Assembly: GCF_000174755.1 (NCBI RefSeq)
Contig: NZ_ACLQ01000010.1
Span: 171,005-235,004 of the forward strand
DNA: 64,000 bases
Source of the DNA: Capnocytophaga gingivalis ATCC 33624
GTDB taxonomy: Bacteria; Bacteroidota; Bacteroidia; Flavobacteriales; Flavobacteriaceae
Reading direction: 5' to 3'
The notes under the pieces are model-generated. The model did no database searches. It saw nothing but the letters and a program-made list of their open reading frames with translations, and had not been told where the DNA came from. The translations under genes were made by a program, and so were the position numbers. The first letter of the stretch is position 1, and each line of letters starts with the position of its first letter. Of this stretch, positions 30,201 through 39,241 are shown piece by piece.

Positions 30201-31127
30201 ATGACTTTAGTATATACCGAATACAACGACGGCCAATTCACTAAAAAAACCTTGGAAGCGCTCTCCTATGCCCAAGCGTTCTCTGACAAGGTAATTGCCC
30301 TTACCATAAATGTAGCCGATCCTACACCCTTAGCCCGCTATGGAGTAAGTAAGATTGTCAAGGTAACAGCTCCTGAACTCTCCTCTTTTCAGGCTAAGCC
30401 TTATGCCGAGCTCCTAAGTCAGGTAGCCAAGCGAGAGCAGGTCTCTCTTGTGGTGCTCCCCAGTTCGGCCAATACACGCTACTTAGCGCCTATGCTCGCC
30501 GTCAGCTGGCAGGCGGCTTATCTCTCCAATGTGAGCTCCTTGCCCAAGGACGGACAGGTGCAGAAGGTGATCTTCTCCTCCAAGGCCATCTCTTGGGTGC
30601 CTTTGGCGCCTAAGCAGGTCATTACCTTAGCTGGAAATACGGTCGAGATAAAGGAAGCTCCAGCCCAAGCTGTGGTGGAGGAATACACTCCTCAGCTCCC
30701 CAAGGAGCGCATCAAGCACTTGGGTACGGAGAAATTTACCAGTAAAATATCCATCGATGATGCCGCTATCGTGGTCTCTGGCGGACGTGGTATGCAGACT
30801 CCTGACAACTGGCACTTGGTGGAGGATCTCGCCGATGCCTTAGGGGCTGCTACCGCTTGTACTAAGCCCGTATCTGATATGGGGTGGCGCCCTCATAGTG
30901 AGCATATTGGGCAAACGGGTAAGCCACTCGCTTGCGAGCTCTATATCGCTTTGGGGGTATCAGGAGCTATCCAGCACATCGCTGGTGTGAATGCCTCCAA
31001 GGTCAAGGTGGTGATCAACTCCGATCCCGAAGCGCCTTTCTTCAAGGCTGCTGACTATGGCATCGTAGGCGACCTCTTTGAGGTAGTACCACGCCTGACG
31101 GAAAAGATTAAGAATTTACAAAAATAA
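30201..31127 (+). CDS. etfA: Electron transfer flavoprotein alpha subunit
   Basis: A 308-residue protein. The N-terminal EtfA domain is followed by the FAD-binding domain with VVSGGRGMQ, SDMGWRPHSEHIGQTGK, IALGVSGAIQH, and INSDPEAPFFKAADYGIVGD. It binds the redox-active FAD of the EtfAB dimer. In operon with etfB. Confidence 0.95.
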   Translation: MTLVYTEYNDGQFTKKTLEALSYAQAFSDKVIALTINVADPTPLARYGVSKIVKVTAPELSSFQAKPYAELLSQVAKREQVSLVVLPSSANTRYLAPMLAVSWQAAYLSNVSSLPKDGQVQKVIFSSKAISWVPLAPKQVITLAGNTVEIKEAPAQAVVEEYTPQLPKERIKHLGTEKFTSKISIDDAAIVVSGGRGMQTPDNWHLVEDLADALGAATACTKPVSDMGWRPHSEHIGQTGKPLACELYIALGVSGAIQHIAGVNASKVKVVINSDPEAPFFKAADYGIVGDLFEVVPRLTEKIKNLQK

Positions 31128-31161
31128 GGCAAAAAGCCCCAACTAATCCCTCTGACAAATC

Positions 31162-31902
31162 ATGATGAATATAACTAAGGCGGTCGCTCACCTGATCATT
31201 GCCAATGTACTCTTCTTCCTCTTGGCACATTTTATACCTATGTTGCAGGACAAGGCGGCTCTCTACTATATAGAAAACCCCAATTTCCAGTGGTGGCAGG
31301 TGTTCTCTCACCTCTTTATGCACGCCTCTGTAGCGCATATTTTCTTTAATATGTTTGCTCTTTATTCCTTCGGAATGCCTCTGGAAAGCTACTTTGGTAG
31401 CAATCGCTTTATTGTCTTTTATTTTGCTTGTGGCTTAGGAGCAGCCTTCTTACATACAGCGGTGAACTATTACGAGTTTCACTCAGCGCTGGACATCTTG
31501 CAGAGCAAAGGTTTTTCGATAAGCCAGGCGCAGGAGCTCTTACAGAAAGGTATGTATAATACGGGCTGGGAAGAAGCGCTTTCCGAGAGTGATTTCAAGG
31601 ATATGATGTCGGCTTATATGATTCCTGCTGTAGGTGCCTCTGGGGCGATCTATGGGATCTTGGTAGCCTTTGGGGTTCTTTTCCCTAATGCCGAACTCAT
31701 GCTCATGTTCCTCCCCATCCCGATCAAGGCTAAGTACTTTATTCCGATCCTCATCGCCTTGGATTTGTTCTCAGGGGTGACTGGTTATTCCATCTTTGGT
31801 AGCAATATTGCCCACTTTGCTCATGTGGGTGGGGCGCTGATAGGCTTTATCTTGATGAAGCTTTGGCAAAAAAATTCTTTCAATGACAGAAGGTTGTACT
31901 AA
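31162..31902 (+). CDS. Rhomboid family intramembrane serine protease (first)
   Basis: About six membrane segments; catalytic serine in GASGAIYG (near residue 165) and catalytic histidine in AHFAHVGGALIG; the HASVAHIFFNM segment provides the usual oxyanion histidine/asparagine. A 45-residue insertion between helices (YEFHSALDILQSKGF) is typical of Bacteroidota members. Followed 20 bp later by a second rhomboid gene, so the two are probably cotranscribed. Confidence 0.92.
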   Translation: MMNITKAVAHLIIANVLFFLLAHFIPMLQDKAALYYIENPNFQWWQVFSHLFMHASVAHIFFNMFALYSFGMPLESYFGSNRFIVFYFACGLGAAFLHTAVNYYEFHSALDILQSKGFSISQAQELLQKGMYNTGWEEALSESDFKDMMSAYMIPAVGASGAIYGILVAFGVLFPNAELMLMFLPIPIKAKYFIPILIALDLFSGVTGYSIFGSNIAHFAHVGGALIGFILMKLWQKNSFNDRRLY

Positions 31903-31922
31903 GTATAACAGAGAAATGGATC

Positions 31923-32729
31923 ATGAATAGAACTGTAAAAAGAATATGGGGCAAGCATTCCCTGTCATTAGTGTATATACTCATCGTAAGTTACCTCTGT
32001 GGTTATATCCTTCCGCAGCTATTTGCCTTCCTCTGGCAGCGTACCGACCCTTTTGTAAGGGATCTCTTTGCACTCTCACAGGACTTTTCCCAGCTATTGC
32101 AGCAACCCTGGACAGCCATTACCTATAGCTTCTTCCATGCCAGCTTTATCCACTGCTTTTTCAATGCGATTATGCTTTACTTCGTAGGGATCTTGTTCAT
32201 GAATCTCTTCACACCAAAGCGTTTCTTAGGAATATATATAGCAGGGGTAGTAGCAGGCGGGCTCTTTTTTATGCTTACCTATGCTATTTTTCCGGTCTTT
32301 GCTCATCGGGAGGATTACCTCTTGGGCGGATCTGCAGGGATCATGGCGGTACTGATATTCTTAACCACCTACACTCCTACACTTAGGATTTATCTCTTTG
32401 GGGTATGGGCTGTTCCCTTGTGGGTGTTGGGTGTACTGATGGTGGCCACAGACCTCCTTAGTATCCCCATAAGCAATGCAGGAGGGCATATCGCCCACTT
32501 AGGAGGAGCACTTGTAGGAATACTCTATGGCTTGTTTCTCAAGGGGAAGCTCTCTTTCTCTCTTCCCAAAAGAGCTCGACAGGCTCCCACTTCTCCCTAT
32601 ACTAATGAGCACGCCCAGGAACGAATCAATACCATTCTGGACAAAATCAGCAAAAGTGGCTATGACAGTCTCACCAATGAAGAAAAAAGATACCTCTTCT
32701 TAGCCAGCCGGGAAAACGCTAACCAATAA
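31923..32729 (+). CDS. Rhomboid family intramembrane serine protease (second)
   Basis: Membrane segments throughout; HASFIHCFFNAIML, the catalytic serine in LGGSAGIMA and the histidine in GGHIAHLGGALVG are intact. The C-terminal ~65 residues form a soluble tail (AQERINTILDKISKSGYDSL ... NEEKRYLFLASRE), a common flavobacterial extension. Paired with the preceding rhomboid gene and 10 bp before ribF. Confidence 0.92.
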   Translation: MNRTVKRIWGKHSLSLVYILIVSYLCGYILPQLFAFLWQRTDPFVRDLFALSQDFSQLLQQPWTAITYSFFHASFIHCFFNAIMLYFVGILFMNLFTPKRFLGIYIAGVVAGGLFFMLTYAIFPVFAHREDYLLGGSAGIMAVLIFLTTYTPTLRIYLFGVWAVPLWVLGVLMVATDLLSIPISNAGGHIAHLGGALVGILYGLFLKGKLSFSLPKRARQAPTSPYTNEHAQERINTILDKISKSGYDSLTNEEKRYLFLASRENANQ

Positions 32730-32739
32730 TTTACCTTGG

Positions 32740-33672
32740 ATGCAACTTGTAACAGATATAACTCATTTTCAATCTCCTGAGCATACGGTGCTAACCATCG
32801 GCACCTTCGACGGGATTCATATAGGACACCAAAGAATCATCACCCAAGTGGTCGAGAGGGCTAAGGAACAGGACTTACTCCCTACGGTACTGACTTTCTT
32901 CCCTCATCCGCGTATGGTACTCGACCCCTCCGCTCCTATTGCGCTGATTCAGACCATAGAGGAGCGGGCACAACTTCTGGCTTCCTATGGGATTGCCCAG
33001 CTGGTCATTCAGCCTTTCAGCAAGGAATTTGCCGCACTCTCTGCTCAGGATTATGTACGAGAACTCTTAGTGGGAAAACTTCGAGCCAAGGAGATTATCA
33101 TAGGCTATGACCATCGTTTTGGGAAAAACCGTTCCGCTGGGATAGAAGAGCTCAAGGCCTTTGGAGAACAATATCATTTTCAAGTGGAGGAAATCCCTGT
33201 GCAGGAGGTAGACTCCCTCTCGGTGAGCTCTACCAAAATCCGACAAGCACTCGAGAAGGGCGACGTGCAGACGGCTAATCACTATCTCGGTTATTCGTTT
33301 TCTTTGGCAGGTACCGTGGTACATGGACAGAAGTTAGGCCGTACCTTGGGCTATCCTACGGCCAACCTACAGATAGAAAATTCTCATAAGCTCATCCCTA
33401 AGATAGGGGTCTATGCCGTGTATATGCTTTGGGAAGGAAAAAAGGTCTTTGGGATGCTCTCTATAGGGAAAAATCCTACCATAGAAGGCAAAGGTGAAAG
33501 TATAGAAGTATATTTCTTTGATTTCAGTAGTGACTTATATGGCAAGGAAATACGACTTTATTTTATAGATTTTATCCGTGATGAGGTCAAGTTTCCTTCC
33601 TTAGAGGCGCTCAAGGCACAACTGAAAAAGGACGAAGATAGTTGTAAGTGGTTAATTGCCAATGCTCAATGA
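32740..33672 (+). CDS. ribF: Bifunctional riboflavin kinase / FAD synthetase
   Basis: The N-terminal FMN adenylyltransferase has TIGTFDGIHIGHQRI, a nucleotidyltransferase HxGH. SVSSTKIR precedes the C-terminal riboflavin kinase with GRTLGYPTANL and the end segment IRDEVKFPSLEALKAQL. It makes FMN and FAD, in keeping with the flavoprotein genes upstream. Length 310 is normal. Confidence 0.95.
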   Translation: MQLVTDITHFQSPEHTVLTIGTFDGIHIGHQRIITQVVERAKEQDLLPTVLTFFPHPRMVLDPSAPIALIQTIEERAQLLASYGIAQLVIQPFSKEFAALSAQDYVRELLVGKLRAKEIIIGYDHRFGKNRSAGIEELKAFGEQYHFQVEEIPVQEVDSLSVSSTKIRQALEKGDVQTANHYLGYSFSLAGTVVHGQKLGRTLGYPTANLQIENSHKLIPKIGVYAVYMLWEGKKVFGMLSIGKNPTIEGKGESIEVYFFDFSSDLYGKEIRLYFIDFIRDEVKFPSLEALKAQLKKDEDSCKWLIANAQ

Positions 33673-33747
33673 TCACTGCAAAGATACTCTCCCCTTCAAG
33701 GTATATAAAAAACTTATAGTGCTATAGAAAAAAATAATAAAAATCTA

Positions 33748-33778
33748 TTGCTCAGAGGCGAAAACCGCCATACCTTTG
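33748..33778 (+). promoter_or_regulatory. Strong promoter with no gene behind it
   Basis: TTG (33748-33750), 20 bp, TACCTTTG (33771-33778). The sequence after it, CACCGCAAAACAA, is the same as after the tRNA-Asp promoter on the other strand (55599-55592), which suggests a stable-RNA promoter. Confidence 0.65.
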
Positions 33779-33783
33779 CACCG

Positions 33784-33872
33784 CAAAACAACGAGAAGAT
33801 AAATTGTTTTTCATATATTAGATTTTGTGGTTAGAATTGGTAAAAGAGGGCGCAAGCTCTCTTTTATTTTTA
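33784..33872 (+). ncRNA. Candidate small RNA (~85 nt)
   Basis: Bounded by the consensus promoter at 33748-33778 and a terminator at 33842-33865: a 10-bp stem (AAAAGAGGGC with GCTCTCTTTT), GCAA tetraloop, then ATTTTTA. There is no ATG in the transcribed stretch. It lies between convergent ribF and the SAM-dependent gene. Known 6S, tmRNA or SRP RNA is not recognised. Confidence 0.4.
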
Positions 33873-34688
33873 TATAAGGTCAATACTTACAGTATCTCCT
33901 CTCTGGATGCCCATAAGGCTAGCACTTCCGCCCGAAACATCCGGATTGGCCTTGTAGATGGCCATCTCCAAATAGTCTAAATGGTTGAATAGCAGAAAGA
34001 CCTCTCCTGCCGAAAGGCTATCTTTCTCTACCTGATTGTACTGCAAACAAATAGAATCCAAGGTGATATTCTCCACGCTTTGGTAGCGGAAATATACATG
34101 AAATCGCCTATCCTTAGCCTCTTGGGTGAGCAGTGAACGGGTGATATTGGACACCACATTACCAAAGTGATCAATGTAGATAACAGTGCCTTCTATCCTT
34201 TGGGCGCGCACCTTAGGAACAAAGTCGGTGATATATAGGTGCTTCTCACAGGGTGTTCCTAATGTGGAGGGCAAGGCACCTTCACAAAGCTTTTGGGCAA
34301 TATGGGTGGAGAACTCCAGCGTAGGGAAGATGGACACTCTACTGGGTAGGTCAAGAAGATAAACTTCTGTCTCTGGGGCATTGTGCGTCAGTAGGGAGAC
34401 AAATCCATTGTCGGCCGTGATAAAGTAGTGCCTCTCATGTACTAAGAGGAGCAGCCCACACTCAGGGGAAAGTTCGTTATTGACGCCTACGATATGGATG
34501 GTTCCCTTAGGAAAATAGCGGTAGGCACCTTCCAAAAGGTACGCAGCTTCCGAGATACTATAGCGATCCACCTGATGGGAAATATCTACAATACGTGCCT
34601 GAGGAATAAGGCTATAGAGCTGCCCCTTGAGGGCGCCTACACCGTAGTCTTGTTCCCCAAAATCCGTGGTAAGAGTGATGATGTTCAT
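33870..34688 (-). CDS. SAM hydroxide adenosyltransferase (DUF62 family)
   Basis: Start set at ATG 34688 (MNIITLTTDFGEQDYGVGAL); the open frame upstream crosses the promoter. Conserved LTTDFG, SHQVDRYSISEAAYLL, ADNGFVSLL and VIYIDHFGNVVSNI are the family signature. It hydrolyses S-adenosylmethionine to adenosine and methionine. The promoter -7 TATATTTG is on the minus strand at 34727-34720. The stop lies next to the small-RNA terminator, which may serve both directions. Confidence 0.88.
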   Translation of the reverse strand: MNIITLTTDFGEQDYGVGALKGQLYSLIPQARIVDISHQVDRYSISEAAYLLEGAYRYFPKGTIHIVGVNNELSPECGLLLLVHERHYFITADNGFVSLLTHNAPETEVYLLDLPSRVSIFPTLEFSTHIAQKLCEGALPSTLGTPCEKHLYITDFVPKVRAQRIEGTVIYIDHFGNVVSNITRSLLTQEAKDRRFHVYFRYQSVENITLDSICLQYNQVEKDSLSAGEVFLLFNHLDYLEMAIYKANPDVSGGSASLMGIQRGDTVSIDLI

Positions 34689-34770
34689 AACTGCAAAATC
34701 AAAAACTTGAAAAAACGTACAAATATAAGAAAAAACTCCCAAACAAGGATTATTTTTTCTCATTTCTTTT

Positions 34771-34778
34771 TACCTTTG
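34771..34778 (+). promoter_or_regulatory. Promoter of the WYL regulator gene
   Basis: TACCTTTG, 36 bp before the ATG at 34815. It is divergent from the SAM hydroxide adenosyltransferase promoter. Confidence 0.6.
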
Positions 34779-34814
34779 CATTCTCCAAAAAATACCTACA
34801 AATTCTCAACTGTT

Positions 34815-35810
34815 ATGGCTACTAACAAAAATGCCTTGATTCGTTATAAGACTATTGATAAGTGTCTGAGGGACACCACACGCTTGTGGACTTTGGACGA
34901 TCTTATCGCCGCCTGTACCGAGGCGCTCTGTGAGTATGAGGGCAAGGAAAATGTCGTGAGCAAGCGTACCATACAGCTCGATATCCAGAATATGCGCAGC
35001 GACAAGATAGGCTACAATGCCCCTATCGAGGTCTTTGACAATAAGTATTACCGCTATGCCGACTCGGACTATAGTATTACCAAAATGGAAATCCCTTACG
35101 AGGATATCAAGAAGATGCGTCAGGCGGTGGAGTTCCTCAAGGAGTTCAAGGATTTTTCTTTCTTCCAACAGATGAATGGGGTGCTGCATCGCTTGGAGGA
35201 TGCTGTCTTCCTCACCCTATCTCACCATCCGGTGATACACTTGGATAAGAATGAGCACCTTAGGGGGCTTAGTTATATAGACCCTATCTACCAAGCCATA
35301 CAGCAGAAAAAGCCCTTGGCCATAGAATACAAGTCCTTCAAGGCGCGCCATAGTGCTACTATGCACGTGCATCCTCAGTTCCTCAAGGAGTATAACAATC
35401 GGTGGTTTTTAGTTGCTTTCTACAAGACAAGTCTGCTTACCTTGGCGCTTGATCGCATGGAAAATGTGAATATTTTGTCCGCTCCCTATGTTGATAAAAA
35501 TATCGATGCCAATGAGTATTTCAAGGATGTTATAGGGGTTACCGTCTCGGAGGGAAACCCTATCGAGGAGGTGGTTTTCTGGGTGGATAGGAACAATGCT
35601 AACTATGTGATCACCAAGCCTTTTCATCATTCTCAAGAGATAGTAGAAGAGCGGGAGGATGGGGTTGTCTTTCGTATCAGGGTACGCCATAATTATGAAC
35701 TGGAGCGGCTTATTTTGGGATTTGGAGCTAGTATAATCGTTTTAGCCCCTTCACGCCTAAGGCGGAATATATCCTCATTATTAAAAAAAGCAGCTGCTAA
35801 TTATTCTTAA
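34815..35810 (+). CDS. WYL-domain transcriptional regulator (331 aa)
   Basis: Start at ATG 34815 (MATNKNALIRYKTIDKCLRD). The N-terminal winged helix (~1-75, with KRTIQLDIQNMRSDKIGY) binds DNA. The central WYL domain (~140-230) contains AIEYKSFK, HPQFLKEYNNRWFLVAFYK. The C-terminal WCX region ends ASIIVLAPSRLRRNIS. WYL proteins sense ligands, often nucleic acids. It is upstream of the lipoprotein gene but 88 bp separates the starts. Confidence 0.88.
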   Translation: MATNKNALIRYKTIDKCLRDTTRLWTLDDLIAACTEALCEYEGKENVVSKRTIQLDIQNMRSDKIGYNAPIEVFDNKYYRYADSDYSITKMEIPYEDIKKMRQAVEFLKEFKDFSFFQQMNGVLHRLEDAVFLTLSHHPVIHLDKNEHLRGLSYIDPIYQAIQQKKPLAIEYKSFKARHSATMHVHPQFLKEYNNRWFLVAFYKTSLLTLALDRMENVNILSAPYVDKNIDANEYFKDVIGVTVSEGNPIEEVVFWVDRNNANYVITKPFHHSQEIVEEREDGVVFRIRVRHNYELERLILGFGASIIVLAPSRLRRNISSLLKKAAANYS

Positions 35811-35898
35811 CAAAATGCAAAAGTATAATAAAATACAGCAAGAATGGGGGGCTATGCTGAAAAAATTGTACTTTTACCCTTTTAAAACAGAAAGCGTA

Positions 35899-36666
35899 AT
35901 GAAATCATTATTCTCGTATATTTTTCTCTTGGCAGTGCTTTTTACAGGCTGCCGCACGGCTAAGGTTACCAATACACAAGGGGTCGCCGATACCTCTCTC
36001 AGAGGAAAGGAAATTCTCGAAAAGCATCAAGAGACTTTCCCCGCTTTTGAGACACTGGCTGGAACACTCACGGTCACTTATTCCAGGATAGGTAAGATCG
36101 GGCAGGCTATCCCTCTGTCTTTTAGAATGAAAAAGGGAGAAACCATCTGGATCAGTGCTCCCTTAGGAATGGCCAAGGCACTCATTACCAAGGATAAGGT
36201 ACAGTTCTATAACAAGCTTGACAATACCTATTTCGAGGGGGATTATACCATCTCTGAAAAATATTTAGGGGTACATCTTGGCTTTGAGGCCTTGGAGAAT
36301 TTGCTCTTAGGGCAATTGCTTTTCCGCGATAGGCATACCACCCTCACCCCTGAGGGGGAGCGCTACAAAGGAGCGCTTAAGAAGGATGCTTTGGACTTGT
36401 CTTTCTTCCTTAACGCAGCTTTCAGAATGGAGAGTTTGCTCATCGTACAAGAGAAACAAACTGAGAGAGAGCGCTCTCTCTATGCTGCTTATACCTATCA
36501 GGCGGTGGAGGGGCAGCTCTTCCCGCTCTCCCTATTGCTACAAGGCAGTCAGGGGGGGGAGCAAGTGCAGCTAAGTTTGCAGTTTAGTGCTCTCCAGCGC
36601 AATGTGGCGGTACGATTCCCCTATAGTGTCCCCTCTGCTTACCAACCCTTAACCCTTCGTCCCTAA
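35899..36666 (+). CDS. DUF4292 outer-membrane lipoprotein (255 aa)
   Basis: Start chosen at ATG 35899, which gives a proper lipoprotein signal (MKSLFSYIFLLAVLFTGC, Cys18). The mature part resembles LolB/LppX-like beta barrels of the DUF4292 family (AGTLTVTYSRIGKIGQAIPL ... WISAPLGMAKALITKDKVQF). It overlaps the next gene as TAATG, in operon with the EnvC-like gene. Probable envelope biogenesis role. Confidence 0.8.
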   Translation: MKSLFSYIFLLAVLFTGCRTAKVTNTQGVADTSLRGKEILEKHQETFPAFETLAGTLTVTYSRIGKIGQAIPLSFRMKKGETIWISAPLGMAKALITKDKVQFYNKLDNTYFEGDYTISEKYLGVHLGFEALENLLLGQLLFRDRHTTLTPEGERYKGALKKDALDLSFFLNAAFRMESLLIVQEKQTERERSLYAAYTYQAVEGQLFPLSLLLQGSQGGEQVQLSLQFSALQRNVAVRFPYSVPSAYQPLTLRP

Positions 36667-37907
36667 TGCATCGCTTAGTAGTATTCATATGTATCCTGTC
36701 ATTTGCAGGTGCTTTTGCGCAAACTTCTCAAAAACAAAAGCAGCTGGAAAAGCAGAAGAAAGCGCTCTTGGAACAGATCCAAGAGATGTCCGCACTGCGC
36801 TCTCAGCAGGCGCAGGAGCGCAAGAGCTTGGCCTTTCAGATTGAGGAAATTAGTGAAAAAATATCAGCTCGTACACAGCTTATACGCCTGACCAATCATC
36901 AGGCCAATCTGCTCAGCCAACAGATTAAGGACAACCAAAACCAGATCTCCACGCTCAAGAAGGATCTGGAGAGCCTCAAGAAGAATTATGCGGCGGTGAT
37001 TCTCCAATCCTATAAGTCTCGTTCTCCCCAAAGCCGCTGGATGTTCCTGCTCGCCTCCGAGAGCTTCACTCAGGGGTACAAGCGCCTAAAGTACTTACAA
37101 CAATATACCCAATATAGGAAAAAACAAGCGCAAGAGATTCAGCAAAAGAATACCCTCCTACAACAACTCGCCGACTCTCTCTCTTCCCAGTATAACTACC
37201 AGCGCAGGATAGTGGAGGAAAACCAAAAGGAGCAGACGCGCCTCTCTCAGGAACGAAAAGAACAAGAATCCTTGGTGGCCTCTATCAAGAAAAAGGAAAG
37301 TGAGTATGCCGCTGAGATTAAGAAGAAACAAGCGCAAGCCAATAAGATAGACCGAGAAATAGACCGCTTGATTCGCTTGGCCATAGTCGAGGCCAACAAG
37401 AAGGCAAAGCCTAAGACTTCTTCTACAGGCAAGACTACTACCTCTGCCGCCGCCAGTGATAAGGTCTTTGACCTTACTCCTGAGGGGCAAGCGCTTTCCT
37501 CGGACTTCGAAGCCAATAAGGGTAAGCTCATTTGGCCTATCGAACGAGGGTACAAGTCACAAGGGTTCGGTACCTATGACGATCCTGTGTATCCTGACCT
37601 TAAGCATTATAATAATGGTGTCTCTCTTATGGCGCCCCGAGGGGCTGATGCTCGCTGTGTCTTCAATGGGGAAGTATCCGCGGTCATCTCCATCCCTGGA
37701 GGAAACAAGGCGGTACAGGTGCGACATGGGAATTTTATTACCATTTATTATAACCTCACTCAGGTATATGTCAGTAAGGGGCAAAAGGTCTCCGCCAAGA
37801 CACCCCTGGGGAAGATTTTTACCGATAGTGAGGGACGTACCGAAATGAAATTCTTTGTCTATAAAAACACCAACAAACTCAATCCTGAACATTGGCTGAG
37901 GGAATAA
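36666..37907 (+). CDS. Murein hydrolase activator EnvC-like protein (M23 domain)
   Basis: A signal peptide (1-18) is followed by two long coiled coils (~20-105 and 150-235, Gln/Lys-rich) and a C-terminal LytM/M23 domain (~285-413). That domain reads GLIWPIERGY-like, YNNGVSLMAPRGADARCVFN and VRHGNFITIYYNL. The metal site looks degenerate (NNGVS in place of HxGxD), as in EnvC-type activators that switch on amidases instead of cutting peptidoglycan. In operon with the DUF4292 lipoprotein. Confidence 0.88.
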   Translation: MHRLVVFICILSFAGAFAQTSQKQKQLEKQKKALLEQIQEMSALRSQQAQERKSLAFQIEEISEKISARTQLIRLTNHQANLLSQQIKDNQNQISTLKKDLESLKKNYAAVILQSYKSRSPQSRWMFLLASESFTQGYKRLKYLQQYTQYRKKQAQEIQQKNTLLQQLADSLSSQYNYQRRIVEENQKEQTRLSQERKEQESLVASIKKKESEYAAEIKKKQAQANKIDREIDRLIRLAIVEANKKAKPKTSSTGKTTTSAAASDKVFDLTPEGQALSSDFEANKGKLIWPIERGYKSQGFGTYDDPVYPDLKHYNNGVSLMAPRGADARCVFNGEVSAVISIPGGNKAVQVRHGNFITIYYNLTQVYVSKGQKVSAKTPLGKIFTDSEGRTEMKFFVYKNTNKLNPEHWLRE

Positions 37908-37919
37908 AAAAGAAAAGAA

Positions 37920-38684
37920 ATGTCAAGATTCAAACTCTGGAAACAAGATCCCTTTGGGCATGCCCTTTGGATAAAAAAATTTATCATACGTACCTTGGGC
38001 TCGCTTACCCATAGGCGCTACCGAGGGTTTAACGACCTACATATAGAAGGATCAGAGATTATACGTTCTCTACCTGAGCGAGGGGTGCTCTTTATCTCCA
38101 ATCACCAGACATATTTTGCCGATGTTATCGCTATGTACCATGTGTTCAACGCCAGCCTCAAGGGGCGGGTGGACTCTCTCAAGAACATAGGCTATGTATG
38201 GCAACCTAAGCTCAATCTGTATTATGTAGCAGCCTCTGAGACCATGCGCTCGGGGATACTCCCCAAGATTCTTGCCTATGTGGGTGCTGTAAAAGTCAGC
38301 CGTACTTGGCGCGAAAAAGGCAAAGAAATACACCGTGAGGTCAATCCCGATGATATCAAAAATATAGGAGTTGCCCTCCAAGATGGGTGGCTCATTACCT
38401 TCCCTCAGGGGACTACCTCACCTTGGAAACCCATTCGCAAGGGGACAGCTCACCTGATAAAGACCTACAAACCCATCGTCGTGCCCATTGTTATAGATGG
38501 CTTCAGGCGTTCTTTTGACAAAAAAGGAGTGGTGGTCAAAAAGAAAGGAATCCAACAGACCATGCGGATAAAAGCTCCCTTAGAGATTGATTATGAGCGA
38601 GAAAGCGTAGAAGAAATCATAGAAAAAGTAGCCTTTGCCATAGAGCAACATCCTACTTTTATCAAGAGTAAAGAGCAGGAATAA
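37920..38684 (+). CDS. 1-acyl-sn-glycerol-3-phosphate acyltransferase family (PlsC-like)
   Basis: ISNHQTYFADVIA holds the NHx4D acyltransferase motif; FPQGTTSPW is the substrate-binding motif III. 254 residues. It lies 12 bp after the EnvC-like gene. Probably acylates a lysophospholipid or related acceptor in the inner membrane. Confidence 0.85.
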   Translation: MSRFKLWKQDPFGHALWIKKFIIRTLGSLTHRRYRGFNDLHIEGSEIIRSLPERGVLFISNHQTYFADVIAMYHVFNASLKGRVDSLKNIGYVWQPKLNLYYVAASETMRSGILPKILAYVGAVKVSRTWREKGKEIHREVNPDDIKNIGVALQDGWLITFPQGTTSPWKPIRKGTAHLIKTYKPIVVPIVIDGFRRSFDKKGVVVKKKGIQQTMRIKAPLEIDYERESVEEIIEKVAFAIEQHPTFIKSKEQE

Positions 38685-38725
38685 GGTTGTTAATAACTTA
38701 TTTTTCAAAAAAATACATTTTTTTG

Positions 38726-38755
38726 TTGGTAGAATAAAAAAATGTCGTATATTTG
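38726..38755 (+). promoter_or_regulatory. Promoter of the tRNA-tuf cluster
   Basis: TTG (38726-38728), 19 bp, TATATTTG (38748-38755), 48 bp before the first tRNA. Confidence 0.75.
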
Positions 38756-38803
38756 CACCTCGTTAAACAAGGAGTAATTTTTGTTTGAAAAAGAACAAAA
38801 AAT

Positions 38804-38877
38804 GCCGGTATAGCTCAGTTGGCCAGAGCACGTGATTTGTAATCTCGGGGTCGTGGGTTCGAATCCCTCTACCGGCT
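38804..38877 (+). tRNA. tRNA-Thr (TGT)
   Basis: Acceptor stem GCCGGTA/TACCGGC closes; the anticodon loop TTTGTAA gives TGT; the T arm contains GGTTCGAATCC. First of four tRNAs ahead of tuf, the usual Bacteroidota arrangement. Confidence 0.95.
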
Positions 38878-38909
38878 CGATGTTTATCATATTTATTTGT
38901 TGATTCTTA

Positions 38910-38992
38910 GGGGAGATACTCAAGCGGCCAACGAGGGCAGACTGTAAATCTGCTGGTTTTCACCTTCACAGGTTCGAATCCTGTTCTCCCCA
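38910..38992 (+). tRNA. tRNA-Tyr (GTA)
   Basis: A type II tRNA with a long variable arm; acceptor GGGGAGA/TCTCCCC, anticodon GTA in ACTGTAAAT. Confidence 0.95.
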
Positions 38993-39021
38993 CTACTTGA
39001 TTGACATATTTTAATAAGATT

Positions 39022-39094
39022 GCGGGAGTAGCTCAGTTGGTAGAGCGTCAGCCTTCCAAGCTGAATGTCGCGAGTTCGAACCTCGTCTCCCGCT
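39022..39094 (+). tRNA. tRNA-Gly (TCC)
   Basis: Acceptor GCGGGAG/CTCCCGC; anticodon TCC in CTTCCAA; standard D and T arms. Confidence 0.95.
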
Positions 39095-39103
39095 CTTTTA
39101 CAA

Positions 39104-39175
39104 GCCGATGTAGCTCAGGGGTAGAGCGCTTCCTTGGTAAGGAAGAGGTCACGAGTTCAAATCTCGTCATTGGCT
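39104..39175 (+). tRNA. tRNA-Thr (GGT)
   Basis: Acceptor GCCGATG/CATTGGC with one G-T pair; anticodon GGT in TTGGTAA. Second Thr isoacceptor of the cluster, 66 bp before tuf. Confidence 0.95.
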
Positions 39176-39241
39176 CTTTTGTAGTATAAGAAATATACCT
39201 TTTATATTAATTTCTATAACTAAGATTAAAATTATTTAAAC

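Noticed and set aside
30627..30815. Long open frames antisense to etfA and many other housekeeping genes
   Set aside because: These are shadows of well-recognised genes with biased codon use and have no independent support.
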